A DNA stretch of 64,000 bases from Bacillus sonorensis NBRC 101234 = KCTC 13918 (GTDB taxonomy: Bacteria; Bacillota; Bacilli; Bacillales; Bacillaceae). Within the stretch, counting starts at the first letter, position 1, and each line of letters begins with the position of its first letter. The notes under the pieces were generated by a model. That model worked only from the letters and a program-made list of their open reading frames with translations, searched no databases and had not been told where the DNA came from. The stretch is taken from positions 1 to 64,000 of the forward strand of contig NZ_BCVZ01000006.1 of the NCBI RefSeq assembly GCF_001592005.1, read 5' to 3'. Below are positions 27,112-36,849 of this stretch, in pieces. Made by a program: the position numbers and the translations under genes.

Positions 27112-30100
27112 ATGAAAAAGAACAGAAACCGCCAAACCCTTTTGTTGATTGTCGCAGCATATCTTTCGGTTATATCGGTGTCTCCCGTTTATGCGGCTGA
27201 CATACAGCCGATAAGCGCAGAGCATGTTCAGCCAGCAGCAGGCGCAGGCGAAAACTCGCCTGTCATAAGGCATACACCTGTAGAAAAAGGGGAGAAGGGC
27301 GAGGATTTGCTTTTTACGGCAAAGACGGATGCAGACACCGTGATCCTGTATTACAAACAAAATGAAGAGCTGCCGTTTCGTGCGGTTCCAATGGAAATTG
27401 TACCAGGCAAAAAGGAAAGCTACATTGCCAAAGTTGACAGCGGAGCATTCACTTCCGACAAGGTTGTTTATTATATTGAAGCCCGGCATGGCGATCATTC
27501 TGCCAAAACGGAGATGTACACCATCGATATAAACGGGTTTCAAGAAGATGTTCAGAAGCTGCCTGAGCTTTTGATTACTGAAATGGTTGTCGATTCAGCC
27601 AATGTCGGCGGAAAAGACGGATATGAATTTATTGAAGTTTATAATAATACGAATGAACCTGTTCATTTGAACAGCTACAATATGAGATACAGACATCCTG
27701 AAAAGGGAAAGGAATCTGATGTGCTCTGGCCTTTTGAACAGGACGGTATCACGATTCCTTCAGGAAAAACACATGTTTTTTGGCTGAAAAACGAGGCCAA
27801 CGGACATTTAACGGCTGCTGATTTCAACCGTCATTACGGCGTTCATCTGGAAGAAGGCAAGACATTGTCCGGATTGAAAGGAGGCGGGATGGCCAACCTG
27901 GCATCAAGGGATCTGGTCATGACCACGGACAGCGGGGAAGAGATCGCCGTCGCACATTATGATCATCAGCCCGGATGGACCGACGCGGCCGAGGATAAAG
28001 CGATTCTTTATAAGTACCCGATTGACGGTACAAAGCATATGGCGAAAATATCGAGCGGGGAAATGAAACCGTCGCCAGGCTCGCTTTTAAGGGAACAGAC
28101 ACCATCAGAAATGGTGACGATTCTGCCGGATAGAGAAAGACCGCGAATCCGGGATCTCACTGCCCGTCAACCGGTTAAGCCTGGAGAGACGATTCAGCTT
28201 TTGGCAGATATAAAAGACAATAAACAGGTCAAAAAAGCACAGTTTTTTTACCGGATGAGCGATGATGAAGCATTTATCGGAGTCAGCGCCGAAAAAAGCG
28301 AAACGGACGGCCTCTACCGTCATACCATCGATTTCACCGAATGGATCGGTAAGGAAAAGTTTGAGTATTATATAAAAGCGAGTGACGGCTCTAATACGGT
28401 CGCTGGAGGAAAGAAAACGATCCCGTTTGAACAAAGCTTTCTAAAAGGACTCAGGCTTAATGTGCAAGAGGGAGACACCGTTTCCGGGAATATGATGCTG
28501 AAGGCCACTTCGGAAGGACCGCCTGAGGAGACGGTCATCCGGATTGACGGAAAAAAACAAAAGCCGGCCGGCACAGCCCTTGAAAAGACCGCCTATTTTG
28601 CTTTTGACGTCAATAAAACGAACCTTTATTTTAAAAATGCGGTGACCATCGGAAAGCGGGTTCAAAAAATATTTGATGACACATACCATCGGTACAAGAC
28701 GATTACCGTACCGGTTCCGCCTGAAGAATTTTCAAAGGGCAAGCCCTTTTCCATCAAAGTCCGTTCAGGTACGAAAGCATCTCCATTTCAACAATCGGCT
28801 GCAGAAAACCGCGACGATTTTTTACTGAAAAACCCGCGCCTCATTTTGGCGGACGGAACGGTCATCCGTGATGATCGCTATACCGATCCGTCATCTGCTC
28901 TCCGCGTCGGGAACAACCGGGATGCGGAGAAGTGGTATGAATTTCGTTTTTCTCTGCACGATGCCAGTTTTAAGTCGCTGGCCTTTCATTGGAAAACAAA
29001 AGACTGGAAGGAAGGCTGGCATACGATTGAAGCGGAGAACCGTGAAGAAAGAGTAAAACGGAAGGTAATGGTTGATCACAGCGGTCCGCAAATCAAAACT
29101 TCCATAAAAGACGGAAAAGCCTATAAAGGGGTGTTTACCCTTGATGCGGCCGTCAAAGACAAACGGAGCGGAATCAAAGAAATCAAAGCGTCTCTTGACG
29201 GCAAAACGATTTCTTTGCCGCATGCCGCGGCATCCGCAGACCTGGCTGCCGGAAAACATGTCTTTAAAGTAAAAGCGGTCGACAGCGCGGGCAATGCCAC
29301 GGTTGCGAAAAAAGTCTTTTACATCAAAAAGGAACAGCCTGAAAAACCCGAAAAAATCAAAACCCGCTCCGGCAGCACACAGGCTGAATTAGCCGTACGC
29401 GTCAAAGATCCTACAAAAGACAAACTGAAGGTTTCCTTTTATCGGGGCCATCAATATACGGTAAAGGATGAAGAGCATGTCAAAGTCTCGGTAAATGGAA
29501 GCGAGACAGAGCCGCCCAGGGGGTTTGCCGTTCATGGAGAGAAGCCGCTGTCCAAAGAAGAGCGCAGCAGCTTATCGGCAGCCGACGGACAAGGCTTTGA
29601 GACCGTTTCTACGACCCGGTTTCCGTATCACCGTTTTGATGTGAAAATCGCTGGAAATGTTGGTCGACATGATAAAGCGGAAGTGACATGGCGGGGAAGC
29701 TCCCTTCCGGGGAGAAAGGTATCCATGTTCGCCTGGAACTTCAAGAAAAATAAATGGGATGCGATTGTTTACCAAATTGCAAAAGATGAAAAGGCTTTTA
29801 CACTTAAGGGAAACATCAAGACGGCAGACCATGTCCGCCATTCCCGGGCGAGCATCATCATTCAGGACCAAATCCGGCTTTCTCCTGATGATTATACCTT
29901 TATCTGGATGTCGGACACCCAATATTATGCCGAAAGCTATCCGCATATTTTTGAAAAGCAGGTCAAATGGATCGCAGAGCAGAAAGACAGGCTGAACATT
30001 CAATATGTTTTCCATACGGGAGATATTGTGGATGAAGCCGATCAGCCCGTTCAATGGAAGCGGGCTGATCAATATATGAAGGTGCTTGACAAGCATCAGG

Positions 30101-31218
30101 TGCCATACGGCGTACTGGCGGGAAACCACGATGTCAGCCATAAGGATCGTTCGTATGTGAGCTACGGCAAATACTTCGGCGAGAAGCGCTTCAAGCATAA
30201 ACCATTTTACGGAGGCTCCTTTTTGAACAATAAGGGGCACTACGATTTGATTTCCAGCGGGGGCAACGACTATATCATGCTCTACATGGGCTGGGGAATC
30301 GGAACAAAAGAACTGCGGTGGCTGGATGAGGTGCTGAAAAAGTATCCTGACAGGAAAGCGATCCTGTCGTTCCACGAATTTTTGCTTGTGAGCGGTAGCA
30401 GGAGCCCGATCGGCGACAGGATATTTGAGCATGTCATCAAACCGAATCAAAATGTCATCGCTGTTTTAAGCGGCCATTATCACAGTTCCAATTTGAAAGT
30501 AGACAAGCTTGATGACGACGGCGACGGCCGTCCGGACAGGAACGTGTACCAAATGCTTGCCGATTATCAAGGCGGACCTGAAGGCGGTCAAGGCTATTTG
30601 AGGATTTTTCAGGTCGATCCGAAGCGCGATACTATTCATGTCAAAACATATTCGCCATACCTTGATGATTATCATTTTTATGATCCGCATCAATATGGAG
30701 CAAAAGATGAATTCAGCATCAAAACCGATCTGAAACCGCGCCGGAAAAAAGTCAAAACCGACTACTTTGAACTGAATGTGTTTTCTCGCCAGCAAATCGG
30801 CGAAGCGAAAAAAGTCAAAAGCGGAAAAACGGCGTCTGTAACTTGGGACCGTTTAAAGCCGAACACAGACTATTTTTGGTATGCCGAAGCGGTTGACCAA
30901 TATGGCGGCAAAAGCCGGTCTGACATTTGGAATTTCACGACGAAGCAAGAAGATGTGAAGCCGTTTTCAAGTAATAAAGGGCCAGAGTGGCCTGCTTCCG
31001 CACACCACAGGAACATGTCGGACAGTTCTGCGACAGGCTGTGGAAAGTCAACAGATCCACCCCTCTCAGCCGGACATGATGGGCCCGCCCGCATGGTATG
31101 CGAAGCGGGGCTCCCTTCCTTGATCAATGTCTTAAAAAACCGGCTTCCGCTTGCCGAGATTGGTTTTTTGCTGGCCACATACACGATTCTCGATCGTAAA
31201 AAGCACTTGTTTTCCTAG
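27112..31218 (+). CDS. yvnB: Giant secreted calcineurin-like phosphoesterase YvnB
   Basis: 1368 residues. Signal peptide 1-29 (VYAA cleavage). Residues about 150-310 form a lamin-tail domain (LLITEMVVDSANVGGKDGYE). Several Ig- or Big-like domains follow, one with KDKRSGIKEIKASLDGKTIS. The metallophosphoesterase domain is at about 930-1160 with metal ligands visible in WMSDTQYY, HTGDIVDEA, GNHD, SFHEF and SGHYH. A fibronectin-III-like domain closes at about 1278 (WNFTTK). The final 90 residues do not look like the rest: rich in Pro/Ser/Cys, no domain, and absent if the protein had the approximately 1289 residues I recall for B. subtilis. A frameshift or stop loss near 30950 is possible. RBS AAAGGGAGG. 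Extracellular; the substrate (nucleotide, phospholipid or teichoic phosphate) is unknown. Confidence 0.88.
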   Translation: MKKNRNRQTLLLIVAAYLSVISVSPVYAADIQPISAEHVQPAAGAGENSPVIRHTPVEKGEKGEDLLFTAKTDADTVILYYKQNEELPFRAVPMEIVPGKKESYIAKVDSGAFTSDKVVYYIEARHGDHSAKTEMYTIDINGFQEDVQKLPELLITEMVVDSANVGGKDGYEFIEVYNNTNEPVHLNSYNMRYRHPEKGKESDVLWPFEQDGITIPSGKTHVFWLKNEANGHLTAADFNRHYGVHLEEGKTLSGLKGGGMANLASRDLVMTTDSGEEIAVAHYDHQPGWTDAAEDKAILYKYPIDGTKHMAKISSGEMKPSPGSLLREQTPSEMVTILPDRERPRIRDLTARQPVKPGETIQLLADIKDNKQVKKAQFFYRMSDDEAFIGVSAEKSETDGLYRHTIDFTEWIGKEKFEYYIKASDGSNTVAGGKKTIPFEQSFLKGLRLNVQEGDTVSGNMMLKATSEGPPEETVIRIDGKKQKPAGTALEKTAYFAFDVNKTNLYFKNAVTIGKRVQKIFDDTYHRYKTITVPVPPEEFSKGKPFSIKVRSGTKASPFQQSAAENRDDFLLKNPRLILADGTVIRDDRYTDPSSALRVGNNRDAEKWYEFRFSLHDASFKSLAFHWKTKDWKEGWHTIEAENREERVKRKVMVDHSGPQIKTSIKDGKAYKGVFTLDAAVKDKRSGIKEIKASLDGKTISLPHAAASADLAAGKHVFKVKAVDSAGNATVAKKVFYIKKEQPEKPEKIKTRSGSTQAELAVRVKDPTKDKLKVSFYRGHQYTVKDEEHVKVSVNGSETEPPRGFAVHGEKPLSKEERSSLSAADGQGFETVSTTRFPYHRFDVKIAGNVGRHDKAEVTWRGSSLPGRKVSMFAWNFKKNKWDAIVYQIAKDEKAFTLKGNIKTADHVRHSRASIIIQDQIRLSPDDYTFIWMSDTQYYAESYPHIFEKQVKWIAEQKDRLNIQYVFHTGDIVDEADQPVQWKRADQYMKVLDKHQVPYGVLAGNHDVSHKDRSYVSYGKYFGEKRFKHKPFYGGSFLNNKGHYDLISSGGNDYIMLYMGWGIGTKELRWLDEVLKKYPDRKAILSFHEFLLVSGSRSPIGDRIFEHVIKPNQNVIAVLSGHYHSSNLKVDKLDDDGDGRPDRNVYQMLADYQGGPEGGQGYLRIFQVDPKRDTIHVKTYSPYLDDYHFYDPHQYGAKDEFSIKTDLKPRRKKVKTDYFELNVFSRQQIGEAKKVKSGKTASVTWDRLKPNTDYFWYAEAVDQYGGKSRSDIWNFTTKQEDVKPFSSNKGPEWPASAHHRNMSDSSATGCGKSTDPPLSAGHDGPARMVCEAGLPSLINVLKNRLPLAEIGFLLATYTILDRKKHLFS

Positions 31219-31237
31219 CGGATGGCAAGTGTTTTTT
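31204..31237 (+). terminator. Terminator of yvnB (convergent with MFS gene)
   Basis: CACTTG / CAAGTG stem with a 16-nt loop containing the yvnB stop, followed by TTTTTT. Overlaps the 3' end of the minus-strand transporter gene. Confidence 0.65.
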
Positions 31238-32129
31238 ACATGTCCCGGCGGGCCTGTTTGTTTCTATAGGCCGATAATATGGTGATTGCGCCAATCACAA
31301 TAATGGACATGACGGCAGCGGCTAAGTAAAGCTTTCCAAACCCGGTTCCAATGCTCTCTTGAATCGCGTCTGTGATGATCTGTTTTATATTTGGATCCGG
31401 AATTTGGCTGAGCTTTTCTTTCAGCTGCAGCGCGTTTGCTTCGCCTCCTGCAAATGAATTCGCGGGGATGCCGTACATGACGGACAAAATCGCCAAAGAT
31501 AAAATGACGGTTCCCGTCAGATCGAGAGGTTTTATTTGATCGGCTTTTGTTTCGCTGATAAGCGGAAAGCTGAAGAGGACAAGCCCGGCGGCAATCGGCA
31601 AATTAATTAAAAACAGCCAATGCCAGCTTCCGGCGATATCAAGAATAAAGCTGCCGATATTCGGACCGAGCACGGCGGCGATGCCGTTCATCGCGCCCAA
31701 CAGTCCAAGCGCAGTCCCTTGTTTTTCTTTCGGAAGCACCGTGAGAACATGGGAGCTTCCGATAATGAAAATGCCGCCCCCGCCAAGCGATTGAATGAGA
31801 CGCGCCAATAAAAACATCGGAAAGCTTTGGCTGATGGCAACCAATAATGACCCTATGCCAAAAAGCGTGACCTCTGCAATAAAAAGCTTTTTTCTTCCAT
31901 AACGGTCTGACAGCTTTCCGACAATCGGAACACTGACGGCCAAGCCGAGTGTATAAAGCGTAATTCCCCATGCCCCCCATGAAGGGGATACTTGAAAAGA
32001 CTTATTGATTGTCGTAAGTGCTGCTGAAATAATGCCATTGTCCAAGGCTGCCATAAACACGCCGATCGTAAACAGAAAAATCGCCCATTTCTGGTTTGGT
32101 TCGGCTTTTGGAAGAGTGGCGGACATCAT
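31236..32129 (-). CDS. MFS drug transporter (DHA2 type), internally shortened
   Basis: 297 residues; DHA2 efflux pumps normally have about 450-500. TM1-TM7 are normal with motif GKLSDRYGRKKLF and motif C NGIAAVLGPNIGSFILD. After TM7 (about residue 222) the chain jumps to a short soluble stretch (LKEKLSQIPDPNIKQIITDA) and one last TM, so about five or six TM segments of the C-terminal half are missing although the frame is open and the end looks authentic. An in-frame deletion is the simplest reading, making a probable pseudogene. RBS AAGGAGGG is intact. Controlled with the upstream MarR-type gene via the palindrome at 32160. Similar in context to B. subtilis yvm/yvn genes. Confidence 0.75.
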   Translation of the reverse strand: MMSATLPKAEPNQKWAIFLFTIGVFMAALDNGIISAALTTINKSFQVSPSWGAWGITLYTLGLAVSVPIVGKLSDRYGRKKLFIAEVTLFGIGSLLVAISQSFPMFLLARLIQSLGGGGIFIIGSSHVLTVLPKEKQGTALGLLGAMNGIAAVLGPNIGSFILDIAGSWHWLFLINLPIAAGLVLFSFPLISETKADQIKPLDLTGTVILSLAILSVMYGIPANSFAGGEANALQLKEKLSQIPDPNIKQIITDAIQESIGTGFGKLYLAAAVMSIIVIGAITILSAYRNKQARRDM

Positions 32130-32159
32130 GATTCCCTCCTTATATGATTAACTTAAAAT

Positions 32160-32186
32160 AAATAATTCACTTTAAATGAATTATTT
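32160..32186 (-). promoter_or_regulatory. MarR-type operator in the MFS promoter
   Basis: Perfect 10-bp inverted repeat with 7-nt centre (AAATAATTCA at 32160-32169 and its complement at 32177-32186). On the minus strand it follows a TTGACA -35 and overlaps the start region of transcription, so binding by the adjacent MarR-family protein would repress the transporter. Strand given is that of the regulated gene. Confidence 0.78.
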
Positions 32187-32232
32187 TTATCATCCTTGAA
32201 AATCCTTATTTTGTCAAAAGGAATTTTTCATC

Positions 32233-32271
32233 AAAAAAAAAGCCGCGCCTGTACCGGCTGCGGCTTTTTTT
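32233..32271 (-). terminator. Terminator of the MarR-type gene
   Basis: AAGCCGC / GCGGCTT stem flanked by A and T runs, overlapping the stop of the regulator gene. On the minus strand the T-run has eight or more T. It separates regulator and transporter into two transcripts. Confidence 0.85.
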
Positions 32272-32752
32272 AGTCTGCTTCATTTGATTTCAGCGCTTTT
32301 TCAAGGATGCTGAGCCCCTCATTCACTTTTTTCTTTTCGTCTTCATTCAGCATCTGGAGGGCCTTTTTCAGCTTCTCATGCCCTTTTTTATACAAGCCCC
32401 GGAAAATGTCTTTTGCTCTTTCCGTCAATTCGACGACGATCGTTCTTCGATCTGTCTCAGAATGCGTTCTTTTAATAAAATCGGCCTGTTCAAGGCGGCC
32501 GAGCAGCCCGGTCATATTTGGCAGGGAGGCGCCCATTTTTTCGGCGATCTCCGAGACTTTCAGTTTTCCGTGGTTGTTCAAAAGCATTAATACTTTCATT
32601 TGCGGCATACTGATATCAAGCTTCATCCATTCAGAGACATCCCCAAGTCCCGCGGCTGTCAGGACTTTCATATATAGAACCCATGTTTCTTTTTCCTCAG
32701 GTGAAAGGATGTCCTCATTCAGCACGGTTGTATCATGAATATTGTATTCCAC
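32270..32752 (-). CDS. yvnA: MarR family transcriptional regulator, YvnA-like
   Basis: 160 residues from GTG 32752, chosen because AAAGGAAGTGA lies at the right distance; the upstream ATG at 32824 has no ribosome-binding site. Winged helix at about 55-120 (LLNNHGKLKVSEIAEKMGAS, then LPNMTGLLGRLEQADFIKRT and the DRRTIVV wing) flanked by dimerisation helices. The length agrees with B. subtilis YvnA (157), which also neighbours yvnB; the name is by position. Likely repressor of the MFS gene through the 32160-32186 palindrome. The ligand is unknown. Confidence 0.85.
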   Translation of the reverse strand: MEYNIHDTTVLNEDILSPEEKETWVLYMKVLTAAGLGDVSEWMKLDISMPQMKVLMLLNNHGKLKVSEIAEKMGASLPNMTGLLGRLEQADFIKRTHSETDRRTIVVELTERAKDIFRGLYKKGHEKLKKALQMLNEDEKKKVNEGLSILEKALKSNEAD

Positions 32753-32871
32753 GCTCTGTTCACTTCCTTTAAACGTTCCTCTCTTCATACTACTGATTTT
32801 TCGGGATGAAAGAAAGCCTTTCACCGGGCGGCCGCCGGGAAATCGTCATAAGCTTTATTTATCAAAAATAG

Positions 32872-32900
32872 TTTTAGGTTCATTTTGAAAGTGATAGAAT
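32872..32900 (+). promoter_or_regulatory. Extended -10 promoter of hprK
   Basis: TAGAAT (32895-32900) preceded by TGA, with a weak TTTTAG 17 nt upstream; 52 nt before the hprK start. Confidence 0.55.
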
Positions 32901-32952
32901 AAAGCTGAATGTCTAGTTTTTCTTCACCTGAGAAGAGGAGGGTGCATCAATC

Positions 32953-33885
32953 GTGCCGAAAGTTCGAACAAAAGATGTGATGGATAAATTTAAGCTGGAG
33001 CTGATCAGCGGAGAAGAAGGAATCAACCGACCGATTACGATGAGTGATTTGTCAAGGCCGGGGCTTGAAATGGCGGGATATTTTACATACTATCCGAAAG
33101 AACGGGTCCAGCTGCTTGGAAAAACCGAAATTACCTTTTTTGAGAAGCTTCCTGAAGAAGAAAAAAAACAGCGGATGCTTTCGTTGTGCACTGAAATTAC
33201 GCCGGCGATCATTCTGTCGCGTGATTTGCCGATTCCGTCCGAACTGATTGAAGCTTCTGAAGAAAAAGGCGTACCTGTGCTGCGTTCGCCTTTGAAAACC
33301 ACGCGCCTGTCCAGCCGCCTGACGAATTTTCTCGAAAGCCAGCTGGCTCCGACGACGGCAATTCACGGCGTGCTCGTGGATGTCTACGGCGTAGGGGTTT
33401 TGATTATTGGAAAGAGCGGCGTCGGAAAAAGTGAAACCGCTTTGGAGCTTGTCAAAAGGGGCCACCGTCTTGTTGCGGATGACTGCGTGGAGATCAGGCA
33501 GGAGGATCAGGACACACTGATCGGGAGCGCGCCTGAATTAATTGAGCATCTCCTTGAAATCAGAGGACTCGGCATTATCAATGTTATGACATTATTCGGC
33601 GCGGGAGCCGTCAGAAGTTTTAAACGGATCACCCTTGTGATGAGCCTGGAGCTTTGGGAGCAGGGAAAACAATATGACCGTTTAGGGCTTGAAGAAGAAA
33701 CAATGAAAATCATAGATACCGACATTCCAAAGCTGACCATTCCGGTCCGTCCGGGAAGAAACCTCGCTGTCATTATCGAAGTGGCCGCCATGAACTTCAG
33801 GCTGAAGCGGATGGGTCTGAATGCGGCGGAGCAATTCACCAATAAACTCGCGGATGTGATTGAAGATGGTGAGCTTGAAGAATAG
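32953..33885 (+). CDS. hprK: HPr kinase/phosphorylase
   Basis: 310 residues. Bifunctional sensor of carbon catabolite control: phosphorylates Ser46 of HPr and Crh when glycolytic intermediates are high, and removes the phosphate by phosphorolysis when phosphate dominates. N-terminal domain 1 to about 130; catalytic domain with P-loop GKSGVGKS (153-160) and the HprK signature [22 protein letters not shown] start behind GAGGAGGGTG. First gene of hprK-lgt-yvoD-ppaX-yvoF. ppaX, four genes on, removes the pyrophosphate made by the phosphorylase reaction, and crh lies at 53026. Confidence 0.98.
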   Translation: MPKVRTKDVMDKFKLELISGEEGINRPITMSDLSRPGLEMAGYFTYYPKERVQLLGKTEITFFEKLPEEEKKQRMLSLCTEITPAIILSRDLPIPSELIEASEEKGVPVLRSPLKTTRLSSRLTNFLESQLAPTTAIHGVLVDVYGVGVLIIGKSGVGKSETALELVKRGHRLVADDCVEIRQEDQDTLIGSAPELIEHLLEIRGLGIINVMTLFGAGAVRSFKRITLVMSLELWEQGKQYDRLGLEEETMKIIDTDIPKLTIPVRPGRNLAVIIEVAAMNFRLKRMGLNAAEQFTNKLADVIEDGELEE

Positions 33886-33896
33886 GAGCTGACAAT

Positions 33897-34709
33897 ATGA
33901 ATGAAACGATTGAACCTTTAAATCCGATTGCCTTTCACTTAGGGCCGATTGCCGTCCACTGGTACGGGATCATCATCGGTTTAGGCGCGCTGCTTGGATT
34001 GTGGCTGGCAGTCAGGGAAGGCGAACGGAGAGGGCTGCATAAAGACACGTTTGTAGATCTGGTGCTTTTCGCGATCCCGATTGCGATTATATGCGCGAGA
34101 ACATACTATGTCATTTTTCAATGGGACTATTACAGCCAGCACCCTGATCAGATCATTCAGATATGGAACGGGGGCCTTGCGATCCACGGCGGTCTCATAG
34201 GGGCCGTGTTGACGGGGATCATTTATGCAAGGGTAAAGGGCCTTTCCTTTTGGAAGCTCGCCGATATCGCGGCTCCAAGCATTCTTTTGGGCCAGGCGAT
34301 CGGCCGCTGGGGGAACTTTATGAATCAGGAAGCCCACGGCGGAGCTGTATCAAGGGCGTTTTTAGAAAACCTGCATTTGCCTGATTTCATCATCAACCAA
34401 ATGTATATCAACGGGCAATATTATCATCCTACATTTTTATATGAATCATTATGGAGCTTTACGGGAGTCATTGTTTTACTTCTTTTGAGAAAAGCGAATT
34501 TAAAGAGGGGCGAATTGTTTTTACTCTATATCATCTGGTATTCGATCGGCCGCTACTATATCGAAGGCCTGCGCACGGACAGCCTGATGCTGACGGAATC
34601 GCTCCGCATCGCCCAGGTCATTTCCATTGCTCTGATCGTATGCGCCGTTGCGCTTCTTCTGTTCAGACGTTTAAAAGGTGATGAGATTAAACGATATCAA
34701 GAGATGTAG
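33897..34709 (+). CDS. lgt: Prolipoprotein diacylglyceryl transferase
   Basis: 270 residues, seven TM segments. Transfers diacylglycerol from phosphatidylglycerol to the lipobox cysteine of prolipoproteins (CccB in this window is one client). Conserved [12 protein letters not shown] at the start, [11 protein letters not shown] and the Lgt signature [14 protein letters not shown] with Arg137, and the closing [25 protein letters not shown], 11 bp after hprK. Confidence 0.97.
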   Translation: MNETIEPLNPIAFHLGPIAVHWYGIIIGLGALLGLWLAVREGERRGLHKDTFVDLVLFAIPIAIICARTYYVIFQWDYYSQHPDQIIQIWNGGLAIHGGLIGAVLTGIIYARVKGLSFWKLADIAAPSILLGQAIGRWGNFMNQEAHGGAVSRAFLENLHLPDFIINQMYINGQYYHPTFLYESLWSFTGVIVLLLLRKANLKRGELFLLYIIWYSIGRYYIEGLRTDSLMLTESLRIAQVISIALIVCAVALLLFRRLKGDEIKRYQEM

Positions 34710-34731
34710 ATTGCATAAAGGGGAGACAGCA

Positions 34732-35679
34732 ATGAAGGGAACCTTAAAAGCCGGGGCGGAAGCGGGCCTGAAAACGACATGGACGCTCGGAAAGGTGATT
34801 TTTCCGGTTACGCTGATTGTCAGCCTGCTTCAGCATACTCCGGTGATGGACTGGATGATCAAGCTGATCACTCCGGCGATGGGAATTTTCGGTCTTTCAG
34901 GGGAAGCGGCAATCCCGCTTGTTTTGGGCAACATGCTCAATTTGTATGCCGGAATTGCGGGTATACTGACGCTCGATTTGTCTGTCAAAGAAGTCTTTAT
35001 ATTGGCTGTCATGCTGTCGTTTTGCCATAACCTGATTATTGAATCGACAGTCGCTTCAAGGGTCGGAATCAAGATATGGCTCATTCTGATTGTCCGCATC
35101 GGCCTTGCCGGCGTCTCCGCCATCCTGATCAATCTTGTGTGGCACGGAGGACAGGAGGCGGCCAAATACGGTTTGATATCGGCAAAGGCTGCGGCTCCAT
35201 CCGGCTGGATTGACATCTCGCTTGAAGCCGTCACAAAGGCGGGGCTTGGGATTCTGCAGCTGGCAGCGATTGTCATACCGCTGATGATCATCATTCAGTA
35301 TATGAGGGACCTCGGCTGGCTGAACATCTTTTCCAAGTGGTTCGCGCCGTTGACGAGAATGCTCGGAATGAAAGAAAACACATCGATGACAATGGTCGCC
35401 GGACTGACCATCGGGCTAGCCTATGGAGCAGGCGTCATGATCAAGGCTGTCGAGGAAGACGGCGTCAGCAACCGGGATGTGACGCTTGCATTCATTTTTC
35501 TTGTCGCCTGCCATGCCGTCGTTGAAGATACATTGGTATTTATTCCGCTCGGCATTCCGGTCTGGCCGCTGCTTATGATCAGGCTTGTGACAGCGGTCAT
35601 CTTGACGATCGCAGTCTCGCGTCTGTGGAGGAAACCGGGTTATTCCGTTCGGAGAAAGGAAGCTTTGTATGAAAATTAA
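34732..35679 (+). CDS. yvoD: YvoD, nucleoside-recognition (Gate) domain membrane protein
   Basis: 315 residues from ATG 34732 (AAGGGGAGA upstream). About eight TM segments in two Gate-domain halves ([40 protein letters not shown]). The fold is shared with SpoIIIAA-linked and nucleoside-transporter gates, but no substrate is known. Conserved in this operon in Bacillus. Its 3' end overlaps ppaX by 11 bases. Confidence 0.9.
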   Translation: MKGTLKAGAEAGLKTTWTLGKVIFPVTLIVSLLQHTPVMDWMIKLITPAMGIFGLSGEAAIPLVLGNMLNLYAGIAGILTLDLSVKEVFILAVMLSFCHNLIIESTVASRVGIKIWLILIVRIGLAGVSAILINLVWHGGQEAAKYGLISAKAAAPSGWIDISLEAVTKAGLGILQLAAIVIPLMIIIQYMRDLGWLNIFSKWFAPLTRMLGMKENTSMTMVAGLTIGLAYGAGVMIKAVEEDGVSNRDVTLAFIFLVACHAVVEDTLVFIPLGIPVWPLLMIRLVTAVILTIAVSRLWRKPGYSVRRKEALYEN

Positions 35680-36316
35680 TACGGTTTTATTTGATTTGGA
35701 TGGAACGCTCATTAATACAAATGAGCTGATCATCGCATCGTTTTTGCATACCCTTGAGCATTATACCCCAGGCCGCTATACAAGGGAGGATGTGCTTGCA
35801 TTTATTGGACCTTCCCTTTACGAAACCTTCAGCGGCATAGATCGGGATAATACTGAAGAAATGATCAGCATGTACCGCGAGTTCAACCATAAAATGCACG
35901 ATCAGCTCGTGACGGAATATGATACGGTTTACGAGACGCTCGACCGCTTGGCCCAAGAAGGGTATAAGCTCGGCATTGTGACGACGAAGCTGCGCGATAC
36001 CGTCAACATGGGTCTTGAGCTGACGGGTTTAGGCCGTTTCTTTGATACGGTCGTGACGCTTGATGATGTAAAGCGTGCCAAGCCCGATCCTGAGCCTGTT
36101 CTGCTTGCGCTTTCCAAGCTTGGCAGCCGCCCCGATGAAGCGATCATGGTCGGCGACAATTACCACGATATTTTAGCTGGGAAACATGCGGGCACAAAAA
36201 CGGCGGGCGTCGCTTGGGCGATTAAAGGGGAAGCAAGCCTTGCCAAGCATCAGCCCGACTATATGCTCGGCAAAATGAGCGACCTTCTTGCGATTCTCGG
36301 AGTGGAGCAGGCTTGA
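35669..36316 (+). CDS. ppaX: Pyrophosphatase PpaX
   Basis: 215 residues, HAD superfamily. Hydrolyses the pyrophosphate released when HprK dephosphorylates P-Ser-HPr, pulling that reaction forward. Motif I FDLDGTL (8-14), motif II VTTK, motif III around RAKPDPEPV, motif [21 protein letters not shown] ribosome-binding site inside yvoD. Stop overlaps the TTG start of yvoF. Confidence 0.96.
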   Translation: MKINTVLFDLDGTLINTNELIIASFLHTLEHYTPGRYTREDVLAFIGPSLYETFSGIDRDNTEEMISMYREFNHKMHDQLVTEYDTVYETLDRLAQEGYKLGIVTTKLRDTVNMGLELTGLGRFFDTVVTLDDVKRAKPDPEPVLLALSKLGSRPDEAIMVGDNYHDILAGKHAGTKTAGVAWAIKGEASLAKHQPDYMLGKMSDLLAILGVEQA

Positions 36317-36831
36317 GAAAAACGAAGCGTTATCCGGTGTCAGGCGCCAACTCCTTATGGCATGTCTATCAAACGGTTCCGTTTTTCAAAGTGGTCAAAA
36401 ACTTTATCGTCATTCAGACGGCCCGCTATACACCGTTTCTCGGGGTGAAAAACTGGATGTACAGAACGTTTTTGCGGATGAAGATCGGAGAGCAAAGCTC
36501 ATTTGCCTTGATGGTCATGCTTGATGTGATGTTTCCCGAAAAAATATCCGTCGGCCGTAATACCGTGATCGGCTACAATACAACGATTCTAGCCCATGAG
36601 TATTTAATTAAAGAGTATCGTCTCGGTGAGGTCGCAATCGGAGATGAGGTGATGATCGGAGCGAACACGACGATCCTTCCCGGCGTAACCATCGGAGACG
36701 GCGCCGTCGTTTCCGCCGGAACGCTCGTTCATAAGGACGTTCCGCCGGGAGCTTTTGTCGGCGGCAATCCGATGCGGCTCATTTATACAAAAGAAGAAAT
36801 GGAGAAACGGATGGAAACCCCCTCTGAGTAG
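36313..36831 (+). CDS. yvoF: Left-handed beta-helix acyltransferase YvoF
   Basis: 172 residues from TTG 36313 (GGAGTGGAGC upstream), the B. subtilis size. Hexapeptide-repeat acetyltransferase: repeats such as [20 protein letters not shown] and [20 protein letters not shown], with [12 protein letters not shown] as the typical C-terminal cap. Acceptor substrate unknown. Last gene of the hprK operon; the operon's terminator overlaps its final codons. Confidence 0.92.
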   Translation: MRKTKRYPVSGANSLWHVYQTVPFFKVVKNFIVIQTARYTPFLGVKNWMYRTFLRMKIGEQSSFALMVMLDVMFPEKISVGRNTVIGYNTTILAHEYLIKEYRLGEVAIGDEVMIGANTTILPGVTIGDGAVVSAGTLVHKDVPPGAFVGGNPMRLIYTKEEMEKRMETPSE

Positions 36832-36845
36832 ACAGAGGGGGTTTC
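36814..36845 (+). terminator. Strong bidirectional hairpin between yvoF and pelC
   Basis: Perfect 13-bp stem GAAACCCCCTCTG / CAGAGGGGGTTTC with 6-nt loop overlapping the yvoF stop, between convergent genes. The T-run on the plus side is short (GTTTC). Confidence 0.75.
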
Positions 36846-36849
36846 ATTG

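Noticed and set aside
29572..30450. 292-codon minus-strand ORF inside yvnB
   Set aside because: Antisense shadow over the conserved phosphoesterase domain; no translation signals.
32270..32824. Longer 184-residue form of the MarR-type regulator
   Set aside because: The ATG at 32824 has no ribosome-binding site; GTG 32752 has one and gives the family length.
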